NCBI RefSeq assembly: GCF_020023385.1 | Contig: NZ_JAIQCL010000004.1 | Coordinates: 226,948 to 290,947 of the forward strand | Length of the DNA: 64,000 nucleotides | Reading direction: 5' to 3' | Source: Planococcus circulans | GTDB lineage: Bacteria; Bacillota; Bacilli; Bacillales_A; Planococcaceae | Part shown: positions 38,525-47,171 of the stretch, piece by piece | How the letters are laid out: each line of letters opens with the position of its first letter | Numbering within the stretch: the first letter of the stretch is position 1 | Made by a program: the position numbers and the translations under genes | Notes under the pieces: model-generated | Told to the model about the DNA's origin: nothing | Database searches by the model: none | What the model saw: the letters and a program-made list of their open reading frames with translations, nothing else

Positions 38525-38555
38525 GAAAAAGATGGACCCGGTTCGGCATCCACCT
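38525..38555 (-). terminator. Terminator of the YvbH-like gene
   Basis: On the minus strand GGTGGA / TCCATC with inner CC/GG pairs is followed by five T, just after the stop at 38564. Confidence 0.55.
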
Positions 38556-38563
38556 TTCCTTTC

Positions 38564-39178
38564 TTAATTGTTGATGTACTTCTCAAATACATCACCAAAG
38601 TCTTTAACATGGTATTGGTTGCGGACAGAAGTCATCCAGGTAAAGCCGAAATCCGTCAGTTTCGAGTATTGGTCATCCAACTTCACATCACCTGCTCGTG
38701 AATTCTGCAGAATCGTCACTGCCTTTTCCAGGCTGTCATCAGCCATCCCGATGATAATTGAATTTTCATGAGTAATTTCAGCGATTCGCAATAGCGATTT
38801 ATAGAGGTCCGTTAACCGAGCTGCCTGCTGCTTTTGTACATCAATTTTAAAAGGAACGGAACCTACAGTAAAAGCTAGTTCCAAATCCAAGTCAATTCGT
38901 CCCGCAGTTTCCAAAACGACGCTTGAAATAGTATGCTGGGAATAAGGATAACGCCTCAACGTCCGTTTGGAGGACATTGCACTTTCACCATCAACATGGA
39001 TGATGGCCAGATTGGTGAAACAATATTCATCCGCTTTTGTTTTGATCAAAAAGTAGATTTTTTCTCCATCTTCATTCATGACGTAATCGTCGGAGTCTGT
39101 TTTATCGAAGTCCTGCGGATCAATGATTTTCCCGATATCCGATAAGCCAAGTGCTTCAGAAGCCATCTTTTTAAACAT
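38564..39178 (-). CDS. PH-domain protein YvbH-like
   Basis: A 204-residue soluble protein. Residues about 25-125 form a bacterial PH domain (IYFLIKTKADEYCFTNLAIIHVDGES, TLRRYPYSQHTISSVVLET, GSVPFKIDV), and the C-terminal helical part from about 130 matches the YvbH extension. Function is not known; PH-like domains of this kind bind partners rather than lipids in bacteria. AAGGGG precedes the ATG. Confidence 0.8.
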   Translation of the reverse strand: MFKKMASEALGLSDIGKIIDPQDFDKTDSDDYVMNEDGEKIYFLIKTKADEYCFTNLAIIHVDGESAMSSKRTLRRYPYSQHTISSVVLETAGRIDLDLELAFTVGSVPFKIDVQKQQAARLTDLYKSLLRIAEITHENSIIIGMADDSLEKAVTILQNSRAGDVKLDDQYSKLTDFGFTWMTSVRNQYHVKDFGDVFEKYINN

Positions 39179-39270
39179 AGCAAGTATTCCCCTTTATCCA
39201 TAAAGTGGTGATTCCATTAACTTAATTCTATCAAAGAATCGAAAAAACAGCACCAGAAACAGGAATCCAT

Positions 39271-39300
39271 AAAAAAAGAACGGGACTGAAGAACCCGCTC
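39271..39300 (-). terminator. Terminator of the DUF4139-type gene
   Basis: On the minus strand GAGCGGG / CCCGTTC followed by seven T, directly after the stop codon. Confidence 0.75.
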
Positions 39301-39305
39301 CATTT

Positions 39306-40604
39306 TCACTTGATACGCTCATCGGCAGTTCTGTCCACTTTATAAGTAAACTCCACATTTACAAGTTTACCGGCCGGAATGTGTACGCGAAACTCCAGTT
39401 CGTCTGATTGCTTTAGTTCGTAGTCATGGGTGGATGATTCCATCTGCCATATCCGCTCAGGAATATGATGATTGACTTCGATCCGCACATATTCTGATTT
39501 GTGGTTCTGCAATTTATAGATATAGGTCACATACTCAAAATTTCCTCGCTTGTCCCGCTTTTTCTCCCAGCTTTTGCTGGCGATCTCAAACGCTTCACCA
39601 ATTAACAAAGAGACTTTCTGCTGTGCTGCAGTATGATTGATGGCATTCTCTCCGATGAACTCCATTTCACCGTCACGATCCTGTTCATATACTTTAAGAA
39701 TCCCTCTAGGCAATGGGATTCCAAGCTTATTGGTTTTGGTATTATCGAATTCCATGATAATCTTCGCTTGTTTGCTTTCTGCTTCCACCTTATATATCTT
39801 CCGGAAAGCCGCATCCTGTATTTTCAGGAAACTGATTTGTTTTTTCTGCCCATGTGAGATGGACACCGGATGCTCCAGACTGTGAGTATGGTAATCAGCA
39901 AAGCTATCCTCTTCAAAAAAAGAACCCGATTCCTCTGCTTTGGCAAACAACCTGGCTTGATTCAATGGGTGCGGGTCTCTGTATCGATTGACCTTACCGG
40001 CCGCCAGCTTGAGCCGGCTGTCGTAAAAATCCATGCCGCTAGTATTGGAAAGTTGGATCCACCCCATGAGCGTCAGGCGAGAACCGCTGATTTCCGCGAC
40101 ATAATTTGCCTGCCACTCCATCCCTTGCGTCAAATAGGAGACTTTCGCTTCAAGGTCTGTTTCAATGGCTGCTATTTTCCATAACAAAGCAGGCTTCGTC
40201 AATAACCCAGTGGGCAGCGCAGGTAAAACCAGTTGTCCAATCGGATCAATGACAATTTCTTCAGTATCAGTCCGTTCACCGATGATACTTCCTGAAACAC
40301 TGAGCAATCGGATTTTCATCTCTTCGCCCAGCTCAGCATTTCTTACAGTTATCACTTCATCAATGTACTTTTCCAAGAGTGTTTCTTTACTGATCAATTC
40401 GCTATCGTAGCTTTGTTCCAGTACATGGAGGCCATGAATCAGGACGGAATCCGCTTCGATTCCTGAAGCAATATCCATAAATCGGATTTCACTTATCTCT
40501 TTGTTTCCTGGAATCATCCGCGTTTCTTTGACCAATCCAAATCCATCATTGTAGACGGTTAAACTTGAAGATGTCTGCTGCTGGCGTGTTGAATGGAATT
40601 TCAT
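39306..40604 (-). CDS. DUF4139-type domain protein
   Basis: A 432-residue soluble protein without signal peptide. It begins with a beta-rich N-terminal part (SLTVYNDGFGLVKETRMI), a common opening of DUF4139 proteins, and has the core pattern YLTQGMEWQANYVAEISG, GWIQLSNTSGMDFYDSRLKL and AAGKVNRY. The C-terminal half has further beta sandwiches (RIEVNHHIPERIWQMESS). Function unknown in this family. GGGAGAG lies upstream. It forms a short same-strand group with the 73-residue gene and the esterase upstream. Confidence 0.75.
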   Translation of the reverse strand: MKFHSTRQQQTSSSLTVYNDGFGLVKETRMIPGNKEISEIRFMDIASGIEADSVLIHGLHVLEQSYDSELISKETLLEKYIDEVITVRNAELGEEMKIRLLSVSGSIIGERTDTEEIVIDPIGQLVLPALPTGLLTKPALLWKIAAIETDLEAKVSYLTQGMEWQANYVAEISGSRLTLMGWIQLSNTSGMDFYDSRLKLAAGKVNRYRDPHPLNQARLFAKAEESGSFFEEDSFADYHTHSLEHPVSISHGQKKQISFLKIQDAAFRKIYKVEAESKQAKIIMEFDNTKTNKLGIPLPRGILKVYEQDRDGEMEFIGENAINHTAAQQKVSLLIGEAFEIASKSWEKKRDKRGNFEYVTYIYKLQNHKSEYVRIEVNHHIPERIWQMESSTHDYELKQSDELEFRVHIPAGKLVNVEFTYKVDRTADERIK

Positions 40605-40705
40605 TCAGATCTCTCCCTTCCAAGAACCTATTGGAGCTCAGTGAATGGCACAAAAAAATTCTTCTTTAGCGTCAGTGACAGGTGAAAGCCAGAGCTCTGC
40701 TTGCA

Positions 40706-40927
40706 TCAGCGGCCAAAATACTGTTTAAGGTAAACAATGGTTTTCAGGCGGCATTCCTCTGTTAACGGAGACCTTTTCGGATGGATCAAATCTCCATACA
40801 GCAAATCTCCCAGAAACCGCAATTCTTCTTTGTATCTCTGATTTTTTTGAAGATCATACACTTCTATTTTTATGTAAATCGCCGTTCCCTGTTCAACAAA
40901 ATCCGTGACGGTAATTTGGCAGCCCAT
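40706..40927 (-). CDS. Small uncharacterised protein (73 aa)
   Basis: Not recognised. A 73-residue beta-then-helix protein (QITVTDFVEQGTAIYIKIEV, KEELRFLGDLLYGDLIHP, ECRLKTIVYLKQYFGR). GGGAGGAAC precedes the ATG. It lies 31 bp after the esterase stop and 101 bp before the DUF4139-type gene on the same strand, so co-transcription is possible. Confidence 0.65.
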   Translation of the reverse strand: MGCQITVTDFVEQGTAIYIKIEVYDLQKNQRYKEELRFLGDLLYGDLIHPKRSPLTEECRLKTIVYLKQYFGR

Positions 40928-40958
40928 AGTTGTTCCTCCCGTTCGTCCGTTTTTTCTG

Positions 40959-42458
40959 TCAGCGGGATTTTTCTAGATGCACCATAAGGTTTTCCCATTT
41001 CTTTCGCTCACCGCTGTTTGGATCATGGACGAGTACGTTCTCGCGATTAAAGATCATGACTGGCCGGTGCTCAAGATTATACGCCCGCCATTCAGGCAGC
41101 TTGGGTGCATTCGGATTACCGCTTCTGGCAAACCGTATCCAGGAATGGTGCATCTCTTCCGCTAATTTCTTTCGTTCCTCAGCAGCACCGGTCAACCGCT
41201 CGGTTCCGGCTTTTGCAATTGTATTCCAAACGAAGGGAAGCTCCAAACTATGGCAGGCCTTCAGCTCTCCGCTAAAAGCAGGCGTCTCCCAATCAAACCG
41301 ATACATCCATACCGGCGCTTCCTGCTTTACCTGTAATTCTGAAAGTTTCAATGCCGGGAATGTGAACAGGCTCATGGTCATCAACTTATCGTAAATATCC
41401 TGATTCAACTCTTCTCCGTTGAGCAGGTATTGTGAAATCCTCAGCCAATTAAGACCAAATGCATGTTCAAAAATCGAAGAAATCTCTTCCGCGTCTCCAT
41501 TTTTCCAACGGGAATCAAAAAAGCTGAAAAGCCGGTATTCATCTTTATTTGTACCGATCATCACCGGAATCTCTTTTGCCGATCCTTCTGCTATCGCCTG
41601 CTCCGGATGGACGGGGAGCAGATGCCCTTCCACGACGGGAACCAGGCTCATCGCCGGCAATAAAGCAGCGGTATCCACTAATTGCTGGGCAGGAATCTGT
41701 CTGATTTTGTCCACTTCACCATGTCCGATTTCCAATGCGGCCAAAAGGCGACTGCTGACTTTTTCTGCAATAGATGAACTAAGGACATTTGCGGCTGCTC
41801 CGCTTTGCATGATGGCTTGATGAAACAAGCCTTTCGCTTTCGGCACCGCCATCAGAACGCCGATGCTCATGGCACCTGCGGATTCGCCGAAAACCGTTAC
41901 ACGCTCAGGATCCCCTCCAAATTTCTCGATATTGTCCTGAACCCATTGAAGTGCAGCCATTTGATCCAAAATTCCACAATTGCAGGAACCCGAAAAGTCA
42001 TCTCCTCCAATGCCGCCAAGATGCAAGAAGCCGAGCGCTCCCAAGCGGTAATTGAATGTTACGATGACAACGTCGCCTTCAGTCGTAAAAGAATGTCCAT
42101 CGTATAGTTGCCCGGAACCTGCCCCGGCAGTAAAAGCACCTCCGTGAATCCAAACCATGACGGGACGGCGCCGATTGTCGGCTGCTGGCGACCAGACATT
42201 CAAGTAAAGGCAATCCTCACTGGTATTGTCTGTCTGATTGCCCAGAAACTCCATAATGCCATTGCTGACTTGTATAGCCGCTGGTCCAAATAGAGTAGCC
42301 TCACGCACTTCCGTCCATGGCTCCGGCGGCTGCGGTGCACGAAAACGCAGGTCACCAATAGGCGGTTTTGCATAGGGAATGCCTTTCCAGACGGCGGCAT
42401 TGCCCTGCTGCTGGCCCCGCACCTTGCCGTAAATACTTTCAACAATGGTTGATGTCAT
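40959..42458 (-). CDS. pnbA: Type-B carboxylesterase (para-nitrobenzyl esterase family)
   Basis: A 499-residue alpha/beta hydrolase. Seen: WKGIPYAKPPIGDLRFRAP, SEDCLYLNVWSP, IHGGAFTAG (oxyanion hole), nucleophile Ser193 in VFGESAGAMS, the acid Glu in GTNKDEYRLFS and the base His in ACHSLELPFVW. Full length for the family and no signal peptide, so cytosolic. It hydrolyses esters of unknown natural identity. The name is by family resemblance to Bacillus PnbA. Confidence 0.9.
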   Translation of the reverse strand: MTSTIVESIYGKVRGQQQGNAAVWKGIPYAKPPIGDLRFRAPQPPEPWTEVREATLFGPAAIQVSNGIMEFLGNQTDNTSEDCLYLNVWSPAADNRRRPVMVWIHGGAFTAGAGSGQLYDGHSFTTEGDVVIVTFNYRLGALGFLHLGGIGGDDFSGSCNCGILDQMAALQWVQDNIEKFGGDPERVTVFGESAGAMSIGVLMAVPKAKGLFHQAIMQSGAAANVLSSSIAEKVSSRLLAALEIGHGEVDKIRQIPAQQLVDTAALLPAMSLVPVVEGHLLPVHPEQAIAEGSAKEIPVMIGTNKDEYRLFSFFDSRWKNGDAEEISSIFEHAFGLNWLRISQYLLNGEELNQDIYDKLMTMSLFTFPALKLSELQVKQEAPVWMYRFDWETPAFSGELKACHSLELPFVWNTIAKAGTERLTGAAEERKKLAEEMHHSWIRFARSGNPNAPKLPEWRAYNLEHRPVMIFNRENVLVHDPNSGERKKWENLMVHLEKSR

Positions 42459-42581
42459 TGTCTTCCCCCTAACTGATGATGCTTTGACCCCTATATTCTA
42501 CCATTCATCTTCAGGATTAGCCTTGTTTTTTCTGATTATTTAGTTAAATTAAAAAATTAATCTTCCTGAGTACGGTTGGAT

Positions 42582-42613
42582 AAAAAAAAGACCCGGAAAC
42601 GAGTCCGGGTCTT
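42582..42613 (-). terminator. fhs terminator
   Basis: On the minus strand AAGACCCGG / CCGGGTCTT with an eight-base loop is followed by a run of T. Confidence 0.9.
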
Positions 42614-42619
42614 CATTCT

Positions 42620-44284
42620 TTAAAACAAACCAACAGCTTTTCCGTCAGCCGTAACATCCATATTCAAAGCGGCAGGCTGTTTTGGAAGACCTGGCATGGT
42701 CATGATGTCACCAGTCAGACAAACCAGGAATCCTGCACCCAGCTTGGGGATGATCTCCCGGATGGTAATGGTGAATCCTTCAGGAAGCCCCAATAATTTA
42801 GGCTGATCCGATAAGGAGTATTGTGTTTTCGCCATGCAGATCGGCAACGAATCCCAGCCGTACCTCTTCAATTCGACCAGTTGCTTTTGCGCAAAATCCG
42901 ATAACTGGATGTCCGCTCCACCATAAACTTTTTGAACGATGGTGCGAAGTTTCTCTTCGATTGAATCGTCTTCTTTGTAAAGATGATGGAAATCCGTCGG
43001 ACGCTGCAACTCCTCTTTGACCAGCTTGGCCAAGACAATGCCACCCTGTCCGCCTTTTGCCCAGACTTCCGTCATGGCAATCGCAACACCTTCTGTTTCC
43101 GCCCACTCCAGCACTGTTGCCAACTCCGCTTCACTGTCTCCGGAAAAGCGGTTCAGCGCCACAACCGGCTCGATGCCGAATTGACGGATCGTATCCACAT
43201 GTTTCGCTAAATTGACCATTCCACGTTTTACAGCATCTGCGTTTTCTTCCGCCAATAGACTTTTGGCCACGCCACCATGCATTTTAAGTGCACGCACAGT
43301 CGCCACAATGACAACCGCATCCGGATGGAAGCCGCCTTTTCTCGACTTGATATGCATGAATTTTTCAGCGCCCAAATCCGCTCCGAATCCTGCTTCCGTC
43401 ACCACAATATCTGCAACTCTTCTTGCTGTGTTCGTCGCAATCAGCGAGTTGCAGCCATGGGCGATGTTCGCAAAGGGACCACCATGGATAATAGCCGGTG
43501 TTCCTTCAATTGTCTGGACCAAGTTCGGTTTGAAAGCTTCTTTCAACAATAAAGTCAAAGCCCCTTCCACGCCAAGATCTCTTACGGTGATCGGCTCTCT
43601 GTCGTAGGTGTAGCCGATCACCATCTGTGCCAGACGCTCTTTCAAGTCGGCCAAGGAAGTTGCCAAACAAAGAACTGCCATTATTTCCGAAGCGACTGTA
43701 ATGTCAAAACCATCTTCCCGCGGCACGCCTTGGCCGGGACCTCCAAGTCCGATGGTCACATGGCGCAGCGCTCGGTCATTGATATCGAGCGCACGTTTCC
43801 ATGTAATGCGGCGCGGATCGATATTCAACAGATTGCCTTGATGGAGATGATTATCAATCAAGGCCGCCAACGCGTTATTCGCTGAAGTGATGGCATGGAT
43901 GTCTCCCGTGAAATGCAGATTAATATCTTCCATCGGCAGGACCTGTGCAAAGCCACCGCCAGTAGCTCCGCCTTTCACACCCATGACCGGACCTAAAGAC
44001 GGTTCACGCAGCGCTACTGCCACCGATTCATCCAATTGCTTGAAAGCATCCGCCAACCCTACAGTTACAGTAGACTTCCCTTCTCCAGCAGGCGTCGGGC
44101 TGATTGCTGTCACCAGTACCACTTGCCCTAATTTTTGAACAGGCGCCAATCGGTCTACATTGATTTTCGCTTTATAGTTTCCGTATAATTCCAATGCTTC
44201 TTTTGAGATGCCTGCCTGTTCTGCTATGTCCAGGATCGGGTGGATCGTCGCTTCGCTTGCAATCGATAAATCTGTAAACGCCAT
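42620..44284 (-). CDS. fhs: Formate-tetrahydrofolate ligase
   Basis: A 554-residue enzyme making 10-formyl-tetrahydrofolate from formate, tetrahydrofolate and ATP. The P-loop is [20 protein letters not shown] (near residue 60), followed by [20 protein letters not shown] and [20 protein letters not shown], all hallmarks of the family. The ATG at 44284 gives the usual length; the ribosome site there is weak (TGGGA). Single gene with its own terminator. Confidence 0.97.
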   Translation of the reverse strand: MAFTDLSIASEATIHPILDIAEQAGISKEALELYGNYKAKINVDRLAPVQKLGQVVLVTAISPTPAGEGKSTVTVGLADAFKQLDESVAVALREPSLGPVMGVKGGATGGGFAQVLPMEDINLHFTGDIHAITSANNALAALIDNHLHQGNLLNIDPRRITWKRALDINDRALRHVTIGLGGPGQGVPREDGFDITVASEIMAVLCLATSLADLKERLAQMVIGYTYDREPITVRDLGVEGALTLLLKEAFKPNLVQTIEGTPAIIHGGPFANIAHGCNSLIATNTARRVADIVVTEAGFGADLGAEKFMHIKSRKGGFHPDAVVIVATVRALKMHGGVAKSLLAEENADAVKRGMVNLAKHVDTIRQFGIEPVVALNRFSGDSEAELATVLEWAETEGVAIAMTEVWAKGGQGGIVLAKLVKEELQRPTDFHHLYKEDDSIEEKLRTIVQKVYGGADIQLSDFAQKQLVELKRYGWDSLPICMAKTQYSLSDQPKLLGLPEGFTITIREIIPKLGAGFLVCLTGDIMTMPGLPKQPAALNMDVTADGKAVGLF

Positions 44285-44340
44285 GAAGTAATCCCAACTT
44301 TCAATTTTTTTATTTAGTATAACCTGTTTTGCGCTAAAAC

Positions 44341-44382
44341 AAAAAAATAACCGTTTCTCCAAATTTCTGAGAAGCGGTTACT
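44341..44382 (-). terminator. Terminator of the 23-residue-repeat protein gene
   Basis: On the minus strand AACCGCTTCTC / GAGAAACGGTT forms the stem, followed by seven T, about 100 bp after the stop codon. Confidence 0.8.
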
Positions 44383-44483
44383 CTATCTACAAAGACTGAA
44401 AGAAAGTTTCTAACTGCTGGGTTTCCGCCTTCTATAAAATGCTGAAAATCAACAGCAATTTGGATTCATGCACCGTTAAAAAT

Positions 44484-45446
44484 TCAGAAACGCACATCAC
44501 CGATGATCATCAGTTCCGGGAAGTCTTCTTCCACAGTTGCCAATAAATCGTTTTCCTCCAAGTGATCATAAAGCTCTTCTTCATCAACTTTTCGGACTGG
44601 CTCTAATTCCTCCGTCAACTCATGAAATTTGAGGATGTATTTTTTCTCGCCATTCTTAGTCAGCACATAGACATCCAGCGGTTTGTATCTTTTCACATCT
44701 TTCAATTGCTGGTGCTCAAGAATCGATGCGGCATCCAGTTTGTTGAAATGAGTATAGAGAAAGGCTTCCGAGCGTCCTTCCTCTGCTGAAATAAAGCTCA
44801 TCTTAGCTTGGTGCCGCGTGATGAAGCGTTCGGATAGAGACTGATGAAACGTGATAGTTTCCCATTCCACGTCGTTGCTGTATTTCTCGATAAAACGTTC
44901 GGATAGAACCTGATGGCGTGTCACCAAGGTCCAGTCCACCTGGCGGGCATGGCGATGGATCAACGGCATCGGCAAGTACTGGCAGCGGCACAGCTCTGCC
45001 CAAGCTAATTTATCCTGATGCTTTTCGATGAACGCGGGCGACAGCCCTTTCGAGTTGGCCAACTGCTGCTTCATCGAGACAAGCTTCCAGTATTCCACCG
45101 CATCGAATGGTCTGCTTTCTTTTTCAAACGTCTTTTGCTGTTTTTTGCTCAGCTCTTCTTTAGCGATAGGGTGCCATTTCTTTTTATCTGCAAATTTTTC
45201 GATAAAGCCTTCAGAAAGCTTTTGCGCTTTAATGATTTCATCCCAGTACAAGCGGCTTCTGTACTTTCGGATAAAGCCTTCCGATAATTCCTGATGTCCG
45301 GAAATCTGTTTCCAATTTACTTGATCGAGATTTTCTTTGATGAATTGCTCCGATAACCGCTCTTCCTGGCAAATCTGGTTCCAGGGAACTGAACGCTTGT
45401 CCGTCAGATTTTTCTCTTCCATCAATTCGGTTAAGGAATTGAACAT
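44484..45446 (-). CDS. Tandem 23-residue repeat protein
   Basis: A 320-residue cytosolic protein made of a 23-residue repeat of the form W-x-x-I-x(4)-Q-x-L-S-E-x-F-I-x-K-x(5). At least seven units are seen: NQICQEERLSEQFIKE, VNWKQISGHQELSEGFI, LYWDEIIKAQKLSEGFI, a longer variant with LSPAFIEKHQDK, LAWAELCRCQYLPMPLI, VDWTLVTRHQVLSERFI and VEWETITFHQSLSERFI. The C-terminal 80 residues are non-repetitive and acidic. Similar repeats occur in phage, clostridial and giant-virus proteins. A helical solenoid for binding is likely. The ATG at 45446 is preferred over the GTG at 45455 on ribosome-site spacing. Confidence 0.8.
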   Translation of the reverse strand: MFNSLTELMEEKNLTDKRSVPWNQICQEERLSEQFIKENLDQVNWKQISGHQELSEGFIRKYRSRLYWDEIIKAQKLSEGFIEKFADKKKWHPIAKEELSKKQQKTFEKESRPFDAVEYWKLVSMKQQLANSKGLSPAFIEKHQDKLAWAELCRCQYLPMPLIHRHARQVDWTLVTRHQVLSERFIEKYSNDVEWETITFHQSLSERFITRHQAKMSFISAEEGRSEAFLYTHFNKLDAASILEHQQLKDVKRYKPLDVYVLTKNGEKKYILKFHELTEELEPVRKVDEEELYDHLEENDLLATVEEDFPELMIIGDVRF

Positions 45447-45501
45447 ATAAACCACTCTCTCTTTGCTCTTTAATAATGTCTATAGTAACATGCCTCCCCG
45501 T

Positions 45502-45537
45502 GAAAAACCCGCACCCCGGTCGAAACCGAAATGCGGG
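45502..45537 (-). terminator. Terminator of the 50-residue protein gene
   Basis: On the minus strand CCCGCA / TGCGGG with an inner CGG/CCG arm is followed by five T. Confidence 0.7.
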
Positions 45538-45552
45538 AAATCATTGTAACTG

Positions 45553-45705
45553 TTATTGCTTCTCCTGGCCTTCTCTATCTTCAGTATCGTCCTCAATATT
45601 CGGGATCCGTCCGCTGTCTGTCATCTCCATGTCTTTTTCCTGTTCCCGCATTTCCTTTTCCAGCTGCTTTTGCTTCAATTCCTCTAAATTTTTATCTCGT
45701 GCCAT
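45553..45705 (-). CDS. Small charged protein (50 aa)
   Basis: A 50-codon frame opening MARDKNLEELKQKQLEKEMR and ending EDREGQEKQ. It has an excellent ribosome site (AAGGAGGG, seven bases before the ATG) and a terminator just after its stop, which together support a true gene. It is almost all charged residues: a predicted single helix, then an acidic tail with GRIPNIEDD. Not recognised; it resembles small stress-type or multi-protein-binding proteins of Bacillaceae only in composition. Confidence 0.65.
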   Translation of the reverse strand: MARDKNLEELKQKQLEKEMREQEKDMEMTDSGRIPNIEDDTEDREGQEKQ

Positions 45706-45911
45706 CGTAATCCCTCCTTAATGTCTTCTATTAATTTTCTTATTCCCGGATGGCAAATGTTAAAACTGAAAACCATCCCTCTTCAAAAATTTCATCCTCT
45801 TGCTTTTCTTTCTGCAACATTTTATTTTATAGTTGGTTAAAAGGAATACGCAGCGTGCATAAATTCCAAGATCTTTTGTTGGCGCTCAACTTAACGGAAA
45901 GGGTGAAAAAC

Positions 45912-46439
45912 ATGACTGGCATACAACCCGTTATTTATTGGTCGATCATCGAACATGGCCAGTGGAAGCTATACATTGCGAAAACAGAAAAGGGCTTATG
46001 TTACATCGGCTCACCCGGTAAAAGCTTCGAAGAGTTTACGGCCTATCTTCAAAAGCGTTTCCCTTCAGCTTCATTAGAGAAGAATGATCGCTTGTTGGAA
46101 GGATATAAACAGGAATTGACTGCATATTTGGAAGGGTCACAGCAGACCTTTTCTTTGCCTGTCGATGTCCAAGGGACTCCTTTTCAGCAACAGACCTGGC
46201 GGGCACTAAAAGAGATTCCATACGGACAGACCTTTTCCTATTCCAACATCGCTGAACACATTGGCAGGCCATCAGCCGTCCGTGCAGTAGCCACAGCAAT
46301 CGGTGCTAATCCGTTGCTCATCACCGTTCCATGCCACCGTGTCATCGGCAAGAACGGCACCATGACCGGCTACAGAGGCGGACTTGACTTCAAACGGTTT
46401 TTGCTTGACCTGGAAACCCAAAACCTTAAAGAAGAGTAA
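45912..46439 (+). CDS. ogt: Methylated-DNA-protein-cysteine methyltransferase
   Basis: A 175-residue O6-alkylguanine DNA alkyltransferase, a suicide repair protein moving the alkyl group onto its own cysteine. Active Cys141 lies in ITVPCHRVIG, with the DNA-binding helix-turn-helix region IPYGQTFSYSNIAEHIGRP and the arginine finger of SAVRAVATAIGANP. The ATG at 45912 has GGAAAGGG upstream; the frame runs on to 45750 without a ribosome site or homology. Single gene. Confidence 0.95.
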   Translation: MTGIQPVIYWSIIEHGQWKLYIAKTEKGLCYIGSPGKSFEEFTAYLQKRFPSASLEKNDRLLEGYKQELTAYLEGSQQTFSLPVDVQGTPFQQQTWRALKEIPYGQTFSYSNIAEHIGRPSAVRAVATAIGANPLLITVPCHRVIGKNGTMTGYRGGLDFKRFLLDLETQNLKEE

Positions 46440-46441
46440 TG

Positions 46442-46480
46442 AAAACCCCCACTTCAGCAGCTGAAGTGGGGGTACGTTTT
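46442..46480. terminator. Bidirectional terminator
   Basis: CCCCCACTTCAG (46446-46457) pairs with CTGAAGTGGGGG (46461-46472) between convergent ogt and the TetR gene. Confidence 0.9.
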
Positions 46481-47055
46481 CAATTGGATGCGCCGGAAGA
46501 ATGAATGCCATACAAGATGAAATCCGTGTACATGGCGGAAAGCTCTTTCACCGATAAGCTGCCTTCCGGATTAAACCATTGGTAGCTCCAATTCGTGATG
46601 CCTAAAATGGCAAATGTAATTATTTTTGGCTGCAGCTCTTTTCTAAATTCATTCGCTTCAATGCCTTCTGCCAGCAAGGTTTCGATATTATCCCGAAAAG
46701 CTGCCCGTTTCCCCCTGATTATTGCTGCATTTTCTTCTTTTAAATGGCGAATTTCCCGAAAATACACTCGGCCAACTGCTCCCTGTTTTTCGATATCGCC
46801 AATGATCAATTCGACCACTGCCATCAATTTATCTTTATGGCTTTTTTCCGTGTCCAGGATAGTATTCTGCCTTCTTAACAGATCGTCGATATAATGGGAA
46901 TGGATATCCATTAAAAGCGCTTCCTTGCTCTTGAAATGGTAATAAAAAGAGCCTTTTGTTACGCCGATGGTATCGACAATATCTTGTATGGAAGTGGCAC
47001 TGAATCCTTTCTCTACAAAAAGATTGATGCTTTGTTTGATTAATTCGCTTTTCAT
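46480..47055 (-). CDS. TetR/AcrR-family transcriptional regulator
   Basis: A 191-residue TetR-type repressor. The N-terminal helix-turn-helix reads INLFVEKGFSATSIQDIVDT and GVTKGSFYYHFKSKEALL (residues about 9-45). The C-terminal ligand domain resembles regulators of acyl-CoA catabolism. It lies behind a 13-gene co-directional catabolic and transport block and is the obvious candidate to regulate it, though a hairpin (47138-47160) and a TATAAT at 47095-47100 on the minus strand point to its own promoter. The effector is probably an acyl-CoA, as in FadR/KstR2-like relatives (inference). Confidence 0.88.
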   Translation of the reverse strand: MKSELIKQSINLFVEKGFSATSIQDIVDTIGVTKGSFYYHFKSKEALLMDIHSHYIDDLLRRQNTILDTEKSHKDKLMAVVELIIGDIEKQGAVGRVYFREIRHLKEENAAIIRGKRAAFRDNIETLLAEGIEANEFRKELQPKIITFAILGITNWSYQWFNPEGSLSVKELSAMYTDFILYGIHSSGASN

Positions 47056-47137
47056 GCAGCCCACTGCCTTTCTTAGTCTTAAAAGCCTTGTCGTATTATA
47101 ACATTTCTTTTGCCTCCATTCATAAATATAAAGCAAA

Positions 47138-47160
47138 GGGGAGTACAGGCTGTACTCCCC
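47138..47160 (-). terminator. Hairpin between the ABC operon and tetR
   Basis: GGGGAGTACAG / CTGTACTCCCC is a perfect stem with almost no loop, just past the stop of the substrate-binding protein gene. The T-run on the minus strand is broken (CCTTTGCTTT), so termination may be partial. Confidence 0.55.
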
Positions 47161-47171
47161 CACATTCGGTG

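Noticed and set aside
45476..45721. 81-codon plus-strand frame
   Set aside because: It is antisense to the 50-residue gene, which has far better expression signals; its Ser/Cys-rich product is typical of a shadow frame.
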